A stretch of 64,000 nt of DNA from an uncultured Muribaculaceae bacterium (GTDB lineage Bacteria > Bacteroidota > Bacteroidia > Bacteroidales > Muribaculaceae), in NCBI GenBank assembly GCA_947176745.1, contig CAMWRV010000003.1, positions 1-64,000 of the forward strand, written 5' to 3'. The notes below the pieces were generated by a model, which searched no databases, was not told the origin of the DNA, and was given only the letters and a program-made list of their open reading frames with translations. Below, in pieces: positions 18,656-28,254 of the stretch. The position numbers were made by a program, and so were the translations under genes. Each line of letters opens with the position of its first letter. Position 1 is the stretch's first letter.

Positions 18656-20794
18656 ATGAAGAAATTTTTGCTTAAATCAGCTACAGTCTTGACACTTATG
18701 ACAATCACTTCAAATATAGAGTGTTCAGCCGTCAATCCGCTTATCGCCGGATCTGACGCGCCTTTCGGAACAATGCCCCTCTCCGTTCTCACCGCCTCCG
18801 ACTACGAGCAGGGTGTGCTTGAGGGTATCAGACTACAGAATCAAGAGATCGAATCGATATGCAGACAGAGGAGCGTTCCCACATTTGAGAACACCGTTGT
18901 CGCGCTTGACCGCAGCGGCGAGGTTCTGAACCGCTCCGTGCTTGCATTGAGCAATCTTGAAAGCGCAATGGGCGACACGACTCTCATGAATGCTCTCGCG
19001 CGTGTCACTCCGGCACTGTCGGAACACTCTACCGACATGATGCTCAACGAGTGCCTGTGGAACCGGATCCGGCAAGTCTATGAAAACAGAGAGGCAGATA
19101 AATCTCTCTCTCCTGAGGATCTGAGACTTATCGAGAAAACATATCGCTCGTTCGTACACTCCGGAGCCAATCTCACAGGCGAAGAGAGAGAAAAATTCAG
19201 AAAGCTCAGTGCCGAACTCTCTGATCTGAATGTAAGATTCTCGCAGAATGTCACAAATGCCATGAAAGATCCTGCAAGAAGGATGTGGCTTAAAGAATCC
19301 GACCTTTCCGGCATTCCCGAATCAATAAAATCAGCATACCGTGCGGCAGCAGCCGAAACCCTTGCCGAAGAAGGTAAGCAGGATGACGAATCACTGTATC
19401 TCGTCACAATCTTCCGTCCGAGCTATGGCCCGTTCATGATGTATTCCGACCGCCGCGACCTGCGCGAGCGTCTGTATCGTCTGAACGGCAGCACAAACAC
19501 CTCGGGAGAATTCGACAATATGCAGATTCTCAAGGATATCGCAAACATCCGACTTGAGATGGCGCGCCTTATGGGCCGCAAGAACTATGCTGAATACGCG
19601 CTTGAGCTCACAATGGCCAAGACGCCTGAAAACGTAATGGCATTCCTTGAAGATCTCCGCAAGGCTTACACTGCGCCGATGCACAAAGAACTTGATGAGA
19701 TCCAGACACTCGCCCGCGCAACCGAAGGCGATGATTTTATTCTCCAGCCTTGGGATTATTCCTACTGGTCGGATAAACTGAAAAACAGCCGGTACGCATT
19801 CAACGACGAGGATCTTAAGCCCTATTTCGAACTCAACCGCACGATCGACGGCGTTTTCGGACTTGCCACAAAATTGTACGGCTACAAATTCAAGGAGACA
19901 GACAAGGTTGACAAATATCATCCTGATGTCAGAATATATGAAGTCTATAAGAAAGACGGCGAGATGCTTGGCCTGCTATATGCAGACTTCTTCTACCGCG
20001 CCGGCAAGTCTCCCGGAGCATGGATGACAGAGTTCCGCGCCGAGAGCAAAGACGACGAGGGCAAAAAGACCCTTCCTCTCATCTCGATCGTATGCAACTT
20101 CTCCAAACCTGTAGGAAAAGCTCCCGTTCTTCTGACAGCCGACGAGGTCGAGACTTTCCTTCATGAGTTCGGACATGCGCTACACGGACTTTCATCCGAA
20201 GCAAAATACGAATCTCTCAGCGGCACAAACGTAGACCATGACTTTGTGGAACTTTTCTCGCAGTTCAACGAGAATTTCCTGACACGCAAAGAGTATCTTG
20301 ACAGTTTTGCCCGTCATTACAAAACAGGTAAAAAGATTCCGGCCGATCTTCTCGACCGGTTTGTCAAGTCGGCGCAATTCGGAGCCGCATACTCGACAAT
20401 GCGCCAGCTCGGATTCGGTTACCTTGACATGGCCTACCATACAATTACCGAACCTCTGAGGGCTTCCGCCGACATTGAGGAATTCGAGGCAGCCGCCCAG
20501 GCACCCGTAAAAATATTCGAACCCGTGAGCGGATCTGTGATGTCACCTTCATTCGGACATATATTCTCAGGAGGATATGCAGCCGGCTATTACGGCTACA
20601 AATGGTCGGAAGAACTTGACGCAGACGCATTCGCCGCATTCAAGGAGAACGGCATTTTCGATCAGAAAACAGCAGCAAAGTTCCTGAAAATGCTCCAGTC
20701 AGGCGACACTCGCGACGCTATGGAACTTTATATAGAATTCCGCGGAAAGAAACCGACAGTAGATGCATTGCTTGAAAGAGACGGCATAAAATAA
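18656..20794 (+). CDS. dcp: M3 family metallopeptidase (peptidyl-dipeptidase)
   Basis: FLHEFGHALHG zinc motif; overall Dcp-like layout. Confidence 0.93.
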   Translation: MKKFLLKSATVLTLMTITSNIECSAVNPLIAGSDAPFGTMPLSVLTASDYEQGVLEGIRLQNQEIESICRQRSVPTFENTVVALDRSGEVLNRSVLALSNLESAMGDTTLMNALARVTPALSEHSTDMMLNECLWNRIRQVYENREADKSLSPEDLRLIEKTYRSFVHSGANLTGEEREKFRKLSAELSDLNVRFSQNVTNAMKDPARRMWLKESDLSGIPESIKSAYRAAAAETLAEEGKQDDESLYLVTIFRPSYGPFMMYSDRRDLRERLYRLNGSTNTSGEFDNMQILKDIANIRLEMARLMGRKNYAEYALELTMAKTPENVMAFLEDLRKAYTAPMHKELDEIQTLARATEGDDFILQPWDYSYWSDKLKNSRYAFNDEDLKPYFELNRTIDGVFGLATKLYGYKFKETDKVDKYHPDVRIYEVYKKDGEMLGLLYADFFYRAGKSPGAWMTEFRAESKDDEGKKTLPLISIVCNFSKPVGKAPVLLTADEVETFLHEFGHALHGLSSEAKYESLSGTNVDHDFVELFSQFNENFLTRKEYLDSFARHYKTGKKIPADLLDRFVKSAQFGAAYSTMRQLGFGYLDMAYHTITEPLRASADIEEFEAAAQAPVKIFEPVSGSVMSPSFGHIFSGGYAAGYYGYKWSEELDADAFAAFKENGIFDQKTAAKFLKMLQSGDTRDAMELYIEFRGKKPTVDALLERDGIK

Positions 20795-20855
20795 TCTGTC
20801 GGGCAGGCAATCAGGAATATTTCACTACATTCACACCCCATCCCACAAAAACAGA

Positions 20856-21704
20856 ATGAAAACAAAAGACCAGCTTATAGACGAGCTTCTTGATCTGGCA
20901 TTTGCCGAGGATCTTGGAGACGGAGACCATACCACTCTTTCCACAATTCCGGCTGATGCCGTAGGCAAAAGCCGGCTGATAATCAAGGAAGACGGAATAC
21001 TTTCGGGAGTCAATATCGCAATGAAAGTACTCAGTAAAGTCGATCCTTCAATCAAAACGGAAGTTATGATCGAAGATGGAGCCGAGGTAAAGAAAGGCGA
21101 TGTCGCGTTCATATCCGAGGGTCCGGTCCGGTCTCTTCTCATAGCTGAGCGCACGATGCTCAACATAATGCAGCGCATGAGCGGAGTAGCCACCATGACC
21201 AGAAAGTATCAGAATGAGCTTCAGGGCCTTCACACCAGAGTTCTCGACACCCGCAAGACAACTCCAGGCATGAGAATGCTTGAAAAGGAGGCGGTCAAGA
21301 CCGGGGGCGGAACCAATCACCGCATCGGACTGTTCGACATGATCCTTATAAAAGACAACCACATCGATTTTGCCGGAGGTCTTGAGAAAGCAATCGACCG
21401 TGCACGAGAGTACTGCAAGACGAATGGCAAGGATCTGAAAATCGAAGTAGAAGTCCGCAGTCTCGACGACATACGCAGAGTGATCGCTCACGGAGGCGTG
21501 GACAGAATCATGTTCGACAATTTCACACCGGAACAGACACGCGAGGCGGTAGCACTCGTCGACGGAAGATTCGAGACAGAATCGTCTGGCGGAATCACAT
21601 TGGAGAATCTGCGCCAGTATGGCGAGGCAGGAGTCGATTTCATTTCTGTGGGAGCGCTCACACACAGCGTGAAGGGACTCGACATGAGTTTCAAGGCTGT
21701 CTGA
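20856..21704 (+). CDS. nadC: nicotinate-nucleotide diphosphorylase (carboxylating)
   Basis: EDLGDGDHTTLSTIP...LNIMQRMSGVAT...DTRKTTPGMRMLEKEAVKTGGGTNHRIGLFD. Confidence 0.97.
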   Translation: MKTKDQLIDELLDLAFAEDLGDGDHTTLSTIPADAVGKSRLIIKEDGILSGVNIAMKVLSKVDPSIKTEVMIEDGAEVKKGDVAFISEGPVRSLLIAERTMLNIMQRMSGVATMTRKYQNELQGLHTRVLDTRKTTPGMRMLEKEAVKTGGGTNHRIGLFDMILIKDNHIDFAGGLEKAIDRAREYCKTNGKDLKIEVEVRSLDDIRRVIAHGGVDRIMFDNFTPEQTREAVALVDGRFETESSGGITLENLRQYGEAGVDFISVGALTHSVKGLDMSFKAV

Positions 21705-21733
21705 AGGGATCACTCTGACACGAAGGTATCCGT

Positions 21734-22132
21734 ATGGGCAGAATTGACAGGAAGGAACTCGGACATAAAAACCGCGCGTGGGGACTCAAAGCCGAGGCAC
21801 TCGCCGCCGAATACTTTCTGAAGGAGGGTTATACCATCCGAGAGCGCAACTGGCGTCACGGACATCTTGAAGTAGATCTCATTCTCGAGCTTGACCGGAC
21901 GATAATATTTGTGGAAGTCAAGGCAAGATCAGGAGAGGGAGAGGATCCGGCTCTTTATGTAGACAGACGCAAAAGACATCGTATCGTATGCGCCGCCGAC
22001 TCCTACCTCAGAAGGCAGAAAGTCCTTTACCAGTATCGGTTTGACATAGTGACTTTCACTGGTTCGGAAGAAAACTATAAGTTCGCCCATTACGCAGACG
22101 CGTTCCTTCCGGAAGTAAATTCAGGACGATAG
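21734..22132 (+). CDS. YraN family endonuclease-like protein
   Basis: GLKAEALAAEYFLKEGYTIRERNWRHGHLEVDLI...IIFVEVKARS. Confidence 0.92.
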   Translation: MGRIDRKELGHKNRAWGLKAEALAAEYFLKEGYTIRERNWRHGHLEVDLILELDRTIIFVEVKARSGEGEDPALYVDRRKRHRIVCAADSYLRRQKVLYQYRFDIVTFTGSEENYKFAHYADAFLPEVNSGR

Positions 22133-22187
22133 TCGCCGTCATCATGACAGCCTTAGGAAACGCAGTCAGAAATCTTACGGCAATATA

Positions 22188-22231
22188 GACAGCGGCGGGG
22201 CAGATGCTGAGTCATCTGCCCCGCCGCTGTC
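22188..22231. terminator. bidirectional terminator hairpin
   Basis: gacagcggcggggcagatg/catctgccccgccgctgtc perfect 19-bp stem between convergent genes. Confidence 0.8.
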
Positions 22232-22258
22232 GTATGTCAGGACGCGATAGGTCTTCCG

Positions 22259-22996
22259 TCACTTTCTGAACTGAGCTATCGTTATTGCCGCCGCCACAGA
22301 GACATTGAGCGATTCGCTGTGATCGGCACAGGCCGGCGGTATGTTCAGAGGGAGACTTATTCTTTTGCGGATCTCCTCCGAAATGCCCTTTCCCTCGTTA
22401 CCCATCACAATGAAGCCATTGCGGTCAAGTTCACACTTGAAAATGTTTTTCCCTTCAAGAAGAGTGCCGTAAACAGGAAGCCCCGGGTTTCTGTCAAGAA
22501 GCGTGCCTATGTCACAATAACGCACTTTCACTTTTGCAATTGAACCCATCGTGGCCTGCACTGACTTCGGATTAAAGATATCGACAGTATCCTTAGACGC
22601 GAAAATGGTGTATATGCCAAACCAATGGCAGGTCCGCACGATAGTGCCGAGATTGCCCGGATCCTGAATTCCGTCAAGCACGACATACAGTCCTGCCGGC
22701 ACTTCGAGATCCGCATCGACACAACCTGGAATGCGATATACCGCCATGACCGACGGAGGAGTCGAAAGGTTTGACAATTTACCCATTTCATCATGACCGG
22801 TCTCATATAGAGGAGTTCCTTGCGGAATAAAGGCCGGGACATGTCCGCGCACGCAGATCACGGCCTCCGGCATAAATGCATCAATGGTGTCGGCCACAGA
22901 CTTCTCTCCCTCAACGGTAAACAAACCATATTTTTTTCTCATCTTGGCAGACCCGAGAGATGAAAACATGTTTAATTTGGTCTTTGATAGTTCCAT
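22259..22996 (-). CDS. TrmH family RNA methyltransferase
   Basis: VVLDGIQDPGNLGTIVRTCHWFGI...VMGNEGKGIS...LNIPPACADHSESLNVSVAAAI. Confidence 0.92.
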   Translation of the reverse strand: MELSKTKLNMFSSLGSAKMRKKYGLFTVEGEKSVADTIDAFMPEAVICVRGHVPAFIPQGTPLYETGHDEMGKLSNLSTPPSVMAVYRIPGCVDADLEVPAGLYVVLDGIQDPGNLGTIVRTCHWFGIYTIFASKDTVDIFNPKSVQATMGSIAKVKVRYCDIGTLLDRNPGLPVYGTLLEGKNIFKCELDRNGFIVMGNEGKGISEEIRKRISLPLNIPPACADHSESLNVSVAAAITIAQFRK

Positions 22997-23074
22997 TACC
23001 TTTGATTTGACCGCTAAGTTAATACTTTTTGGCCATTTTTTAATCAAATCCATCAATTATTGAAAAAAAATGCG

Positions 23075-23082
23075 TAAATTTG
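23075..23082 (+). promoter_or_regulatory. putative -7 box for nfo
   Basis: TAAATTTG with upstream ttg at 23060. Confidence 0.5.
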
Positions 23083-23188
23083 TTTGCTAAAACAGAAGTC
23101 ATCATCGGCAGAGGTATCTGACAGACAAGAGATAATAAATTGTGGTCTGTCAAGCCATGCCGTGCATTCAATAAACGATAACAGCTTT

Positions 23189-24037
23189 ATGGCAAAATAT
23201 ATAGGAGCCCACGTCAGTGCCGCAGGGGGCGTGCAGAACACGCCCATCGAGGCAAAGGCCATAGGAGCCAGAGCATTCGCTCTCTTCACTGGTTCGAGTG
23301 CGAGATGGAGTTCAAAAGCCATCACGGCAGAAGCTGCCGACGCATTCAGACGCAATTGCGAGGAATTCGGTTTTGACCCCTCGGTGATACTGCCTCACGA
23401 CAACTTTCTGATCAATCTCGGAAGTCCCGACCCCGAAAAGCTCGAAAAATCAAGAAAATCATTTCTTGACGAAATGAACAGATGCATGCAGTTAGGGCTC
23501 ACCATGCTGAACTTTCATCCGGGCAGTCATCTCGGACAGATGGATCCCGACGCATGTCTTGATCTCATTGCCGAGAGCATCAACCTGACACTCGAAAAGA
23601 CCTCGGGAGTCTCGGCCATTCTCGAATCCACAGCCGGACAGGGAACAAACCTCGGATTCCGTTTCGAGCAGCTTGCCCGAATCATCGACGGCGTGGAAGA
23701 CAAAAGCAGAATCGGCGTATGCATCGACACCTGCCACACCCATTCGGCCGGATATGACCTCACCTCGGAAGAGGGATATGAAGCTACGTGGAAAGAATTT
23801 GACAATACGATAGGACGCGGTTATCTCCGCGCATTGCATCTGAATGACAACAAGCGGACCCTTGGCTCGCGCATTGACAGGCATGAACTCATCGGCAAGG
23901 GGTCACTCGGAGCGGAATTTTTCGCACGACTTGTCAACGATCCACGGTTTGACGACATGCCGCTGATACTCGAGACTCCCGACCCGTCGGCATGGAAAGA
24001 GGAGATAAGCTGGCTTTATTCGCAGATCAGGAAGTGA
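23189..24037 (+). CDS. nfo: deoxyribonuclease IV (endonuclease IV)
   Basis: MAKYIGAHVSAAGGVQNTP...LNFHPGSHLG...GVCIDTCHTHSAGYD...LHLNDNKRTLGSRIDRHELIGKG. Confidence 0.97.
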   Translation: MAKYIGAHVSAAGGVQNTPIEAKAIGARAFALFTGSSARWSSKAITAEAADAFRRNCEEFGFDPSVILPHDNFLINLGSPDPEKLEKSRKSFLDEMNRCMQLGLTMLNFHPGSHLGQMDPDACLDLIAESINLTLEKTSGVSAILESTAGQGTNLGFRFEQLARIIDGVEDKSRIGVCIDTCHTHSAGYDLTSEEGYEATWKEFDNTIGRGYLRALHLNDNKRTLGSRIDRHELIGKGSLGAEFFARLVNDPRFDDMPLILETPDPSAWKEEISWLYSQIRK

Positions 24038-24097
24038 TTGCCCCGGTCTGACTCCTCAACTCTGATAACCCCGAAATCTAAATAACACAACATACTC

Positions 24098-25738
24098 ATG
24101 AAAACGAAACCTGATTTAAGTTTCTGGAAGCTGTGGAATCTATCTTTCGGCTTCTTCGGTGTGCAGATTGCATACGCTTTGCAGAGCGCCAATGTGTCGC
24201 GAATATTCACGACAATCGGTGCCGATCCCCACGATCTGAGTTATTTCTGGATTCTGCCCCCTCTGATGGGACTTGTGGTGCAGCCGATTGTCGGCATGAT
24301 GAGCGACAAGACCTGGAACAGATTCGGGCGTCGTCTCCCCTACCTGATCGCCGGCGCGCTTGTCGCCGTAGTCGTGATGTGTCTTCTTCCCAATGCCGGA
24401 AGTTTCCATTTCACAGTAGCGAGCGCGATTCTCTTCGGTCTTGTTGCGCTGATGCTGCTTGACACATCGATCAACATGGCCATGCAGCCGTTCAAGATGC
24501 TTGTCGGAGACATGGTGAACGAGAAACAGAAAGGTCTCGCCTACTCGATCCAGAGTTTCCTCTGCAACGCCGGATCGGTGGTCGGCTACATCTTCCCGAT
24601 CCTGTTCATGTGGTTCGGCATACAGAATACCGCTCCTGAAGGAGTAGTGCCCGACACCGTGATCTGGTCATTCTATATCGGAGCCGCCATACTTCTGATC
24701 TGCGTGATATATTCCCTTATAAAAATCAAGGAATGGCCCCCAAAACTGTATAATGAATACAACGGCATAGAAGAGAATCCCGGCATAAAGGAGAAATCGG
24801 CCAAGAAAGAGAAAAAAGATGTCATAACCCTTCTTCGTCACGCCCCCGCCACTTTCTGGACTGTCGGCGTTGTCCAGTTCTTCTGCTGGTTCGCGTTCCT
24901 CTTCCTGTGGACATATGCCACAAACACAGTGGCACACAATGCATTCGATGCCCCGACGACAGTCAACTATCCCGGCATATCGTATGAAGGGAAGGACTAT
25001 CAGGGCAAATACCTGATAGCCAACGACAGCATCATAATCCTCGATCACGGCAAAAAGACCGGTGACTTTCTCTCGATGCATCAGGGCGCGTTCACACTCA
25101 CTACCGCCGATATCGTAGAGAAAAAGGCCGACGGCACGCTCGATATAAGCGCGACAGGAACAGCCCATATCGACAACGCGTCAGGATGCACATATATGAC
25201 CCGTACGGTTCTTGACGCCACCTCAACAGCATACAACGAGGCGGGAAACTGGGTCGGCGTCCTTTTTGCCATTCAGGCACTCGGTTCAGTGCTTTGGGCA
25301 GTCGTACTTCCCCGTTTCCGCAGCCGAAAATTCTCCTACACGCTCAGTCTGCTTCTCGGCGCTGCCGGATTCTTCATGACAGCATTCATCACCAATCCTT
25401 ATCTGCTGTTTGTGGCGTTCGCACTCATAGGATGCGCATGGGCCGCAATGCTTGCATGGCCGTTCACCATACTCACCAACTCACTGCGTGGCGGCAACAT
25501 CGGTGCTTACCTCGGACTTTTCAACTGCACGATATGCGTTCCCCAGATCGTGGCAGCACTTGTCGGCGGCTGGATTCTTACGATGCTCAGCATGCCCGGA
25601 GAGCTCGCGCCCGAGTATCTGATGATGGCAGTGGCCGGCGTTTCACTCGTGATCGGATCAGTATGCGTGTTCTTCATAAAAGAGGGTCCGGGCAAACAGA
25701 AACCGGAGGAAACTCCTGAAATCAGCGAAGTGATCTAA
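24098..25738 (+). CDS. MFS/GPH-type sugar transporter (SLC45-like)
   Basis: FWKLWNLSFGFFGVQIAYALQSANVSRIF...PLMGLVVQPIVGMMSDKTWNRFGRRLPY, multiple TM segments. Confidence 0.9.
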   Translation: MKTKPDLSFWKLWNLSFGFFGVQIAYALQSANVSRIFTTIGADPHDLSYFWILPPLMGLVVQPIVGMMSDKTWNRFGRRLPYLIAGALVAVVVMCLLPNAGSFHFTVASAILFGLVALMLLDTSINMAMQPFKMLVGDMVNEKQKGLAYSIQSFLCNAGSVVGYIFPILFMWFGIQNTAPEGVVPDTVIWSFYIGAAILLICVIYSLIKIKEWPPKLYNEYNGIEENPGIKEKSAKKEKKDVITLLRHAPATFWTVGVVQFFCWFAFLFLWTYATNTVAHNAFDAPTTVNYPGISYEGKDYQGKYLIANDSIIILDHGKKTGDFLSMHQGAFTLTTADIVEKKADGTLDISATGTAHIDNASGCTYMTRTVLDATSTAYNEAGNWVGVLFAIQALGSVLWAVVLPRFRSRKFSYTLSLLLGAAGFFMTAFITNPYLLFVAFALIGCAWAAMLAWPFTILTNSLRGGNIGAYLGLFNCTICVPQIVAALVGGWILTMLSMPGELAPEYLMMAVAGVSLVIGSVCVFFIKEGPGKQKPEETPEISEVI

Positions 25739-25771
25739 TCTTCGGATCAGACAGACATTCAAGAATATACA

Positions 25772-25812
25772 CCCTGCGGAATCATAAGAATCCCGCAGGG
25801 ATTTTTTTTTAT
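25772..25812 (+). terminator. intrinsic terminator
   Basis: ccctgcgg..cccgcaggg stem then T tract. Confidence 0.85.
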
Positions 25813-25891
25813 CGTCAAAATCTTGCAGGATTTATTAATTTCGCTTATCTTTGCGCAAAACAACCAACTAAAATCTATATTGACAACGATC

Positions 25892-26959
25892 ATGAAGAAA
25901 CACAATTTCTATGCTGGCCCCAGCATACTCTCACCTTACACGATCCAGAAGACTGCCGACGCAGTCATCAACTTCGCCGACATGGGACTCTCAATTCTTG
26001 AGATCTCACACAGAAGCAAGCAATTTCAGGCGGTTGTCGACGAGGCTGTCGCTCTGACAAAAGAACTTCTCAATATTCCCGAAGGATACCATGTGCTTTT
26101 CCTCGGCGGCGGCGCAAGCCTCCAGTTCTGCATGGTGCCATTCAACCTTCTGAATAAGAAAGCTGCATATATCAACACAGGCACATGGGCTACCAACGCC
26201 ATCAAGGAGGCCCGCATATTCGGAGAAGTCGACGTGATCGCATCTTCCGAAGACAAGAACTTCACCTACATTCCCAAGGATTTCGTGATTCCCTCGGATG
26301 TAGACTACTTCCACTACACATCGAACAACACAATTTACGGAACCGAGATCCGCAAGGACTTCGACAGTCCTGTGCCGATGGTCTGCGACATGTCGTCCGA
26401 CATTTTCTCTCGTGAATTCGACGTATCGAAATATGACTGCATCTATGCCGGAGCACAGAAAAACCTCGCCCCCTCCGGCGTCACTATCGTAATCGTCAAA
26501 GAAGACGCCCTCGGCAAAGTTAGCCGCGAGATCCCGACGATGCTCGACTACCGCACTCATATCAAGAAAGGCTCGATGTTCAACACTCCGCCGGTTCTTC
26601 CCATCTACTCGGCGCTTATGACTCTCCGTTACTACAAGGAGCAGGGAGGCGTAAAGGAGATGGAACGCCGCGATATCGAGAAAGCCGGCATACTTTATGA
26701 CGAGATCGACCGCAACCGTCTATTCCGCGGCACAGTGGCAGAAGAGGATCGTTCGATCATGAACGTATGTTTCGTAATGAATCCCGAATACGCTGATCTT
26801 GAGAAAGAATTCATGGAGTTCGCCACTTCGAAAGGCATGGTCGGCATAAAAGGTCACCGTTCAGTAGGTGGTTTCCGTGCATCACTCTACAACGCGCTCC
26901 CCAAAGAAAGCGTAGAGGCACTTGTAGCCACAATGAAGGAATTCGAGGCTAAACACTGA
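25892..26959 (+). CDS. serC: 3-phosphoserine/phosphohydroxythreonine transaminase
   Basis: [22 protein letters not shown]...[18 protein letters not shown]...[18 protein letters not shown]. Confidence 0.97.
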   Translation: MKKHNFYAGPSILSPYTIQKTADAVINFADMGLSILEISHRSKQFQAVVDEAVALTKELLNIPEGYHVLFLGGGASLQFCMVPFNLLNKKAAYINTGTWATNAIKEARIFGEVDVIASSEDKNFTYIPKDFVIPSDVDYFHYTSNNTIYGTEIRKDFDSPVPMVCDMSSDIFSREFDVSKYDCIYAGAQKNLAPSGVTIVIVKEDALGKVSREIPTMLDYRTHIKKGSMFNTPPVLPIYSALMTLRYYKEQGGVKEMERRDIEKAGILYDEIDRNRLFRGTVAEEDRSIMNVCFVMNPEYADLEKEFMEFATSKGMVGIKGHRSVGGFRASLYNALPKESVEALVATMKEFEAKH

Positions 26960-26973
26960 TAATCCGTCGGCAT

Positions 26974-27891
26974 ATGAAAATATTGGTTTTCACAGAGAAG
27001 CCTTTCGCTCCCGCAGCGGTAAAGGCGATCGAGAACACAGTAAACGCTTCCGGCAACGAGCTTCTGCTTGTGGAGGGCGGCACACGCGAAGATCTTCTTG
27101 AGGCCGTAAAAGAGGCCGAGGGACTGATTGTCCGCAGCGACAAGATCGACGGCAACGTCATGGACGCCGCACCCAAGCTGAAGGTGATTGTCCGCGCAGG
27201 CGCAGGATATGACAATATCGACCTTGAGGCTGCGACCGCTCATGGCATATGCGTCATGAACACGCCCGGACAGAACTCAAACGCCGTGGCCGAACTCGTA
27301 TTCGGCATGGCTGTGATGATGTGCCGCAACCAGTACAACGGCAAATCAGGAACAGAGCTTAAAGAGAAAAGTCTCGGCATATACGCATTCGGACAAGTTG
27401 GCCGCAATGTGGCAAGAATCGCAAAAGGATTCGGCATGAGGCTTGAGGCTCTCGACACATTCGTGCCCGATGCCGTTATGGAAGGCGAGGGAGTCAAGCC
27501 CGTACACACACCGGAAGAGCTCTTTGCCGAGAATGACTTCGTGTCACTTCATATCCCGGCCACACCGCAGACCCGCAAATCTATCGGCTATGATCTTATG
27601 ATGAAGATGCCTAAGGGCGGTGTGCTGATAAACACAGCCCGTAAGGAAGTCATAGATGAGGAAGGGCTGATGAAGGCTCTTGAGGAGCGTACGGACCTCC
27701 GTTATATCTCCGACATCAAGCCTGATGCAGCCGAGGAGTTTGAGAAAAGATTCGCTTCGCGGGTATTCTTCACTCCAAAGAAGATGGGAGCTCAGACAGC
27801 CGAAGCCAACTTCAACGCGGGGGTTGCCGCTGCAGAGCAGACAATAGCATATCTGAAAGACGGCTGGAACAAATTCCAGGTCAACAAGTAA
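26974..27891 (+). CDS. serA: D-3-phosphoglycerate dehydrogenase
   Basis: LIVRSDKIDGNVMDAAPKLKVIVRAGAGYDNIDLEAAT...GRNVARIAKGFGM; directly after serC. Confidence 0.93.
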   Translation: MKILVFTEKPFAPAAVKAIENTVNASGNELLLVEGGTREDLLEAVKEAEGLIVRSDKIDGNVMDAAPKLKVIVRAGAGYDNIDLEAATAHGICVMNTPGQNSNAVAELVFGMAVMMCRNQYNGKSGTELKEKSLGIYAFGQVGRNVARIAKGFGMRLEALDTFVPDAVMEGEGVKPVHTPEELFAENDFVSLHIPATPQTRKSIGYDLMMKMPKGGVLINTARKEVIDEEGLMKALEERTDLRYISDIKPDAAEEFEKRFASRVFFTPKKMGAQTAEANFNAGVAAAEQTIAYLKDGWNKFQVNK

Positions 27892-27929
27892 TATTCAGAT
27901 AATCACCTGTCAGGTGAGATCTATATCAA

Positions 27930-27964
27930 AAATGGATCTGTCGTCGGTTGCGGCAGATCCATTT
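27930..27964 (+). terminator. terminator hairpin after serA
   Basis: aaatggatctg/cagatccattt 11-bp stem. Confidence 0.7.
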
Positions 27965-28017
27965 CTGTATGAAGTAATACACTGGTTAAGATACTATTGA
28001 CACTTAATATGCGTTGA

Positions 28018-28184
28018 TAAGTATATCTCACCAAATACTTAAGGTATTCCTTAATGAGCCTTGCGGCAGTCTTCCGACTTGCCGTTCAGTTACAATGGAA
28101 CCCCATTGCTCCATCTCGGCGAGCCGGAATCCTTTCCACAAATCTCGTCAATCAACACATTAACTATTTGGTGAGATATACTTA
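28018..28184. repeat. MITE-like element with 25-bp terminal inverted repeats
   Basis: taagtatatctcaccaaatacttaa (28018-28042) vs ttaactatttggtgagatatactta (28160-28184), 24/25 complementary. Confidence 0.75.
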
Positions 28185-28254
28185 ATATTGAAGTTTACAT
28201 GACTTCAAAGACTTCAAAGCTTAAATACCTGTTTAACTATTTTCAATATACTAC

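Noticed and set aside
16003-22996. Two TrmH/SpoU methyltransferases as an unusual duplication
   Set aside because: Several SpoU paralogs per genome are normal in Bacteroidetes.
28018-28184. Phase-variable promoter for cotH
   Set aside because: No TAnnTTTG-type promoter seen in the spacer on the strand examined and no local invertase; a repeat element is the simpler reading.
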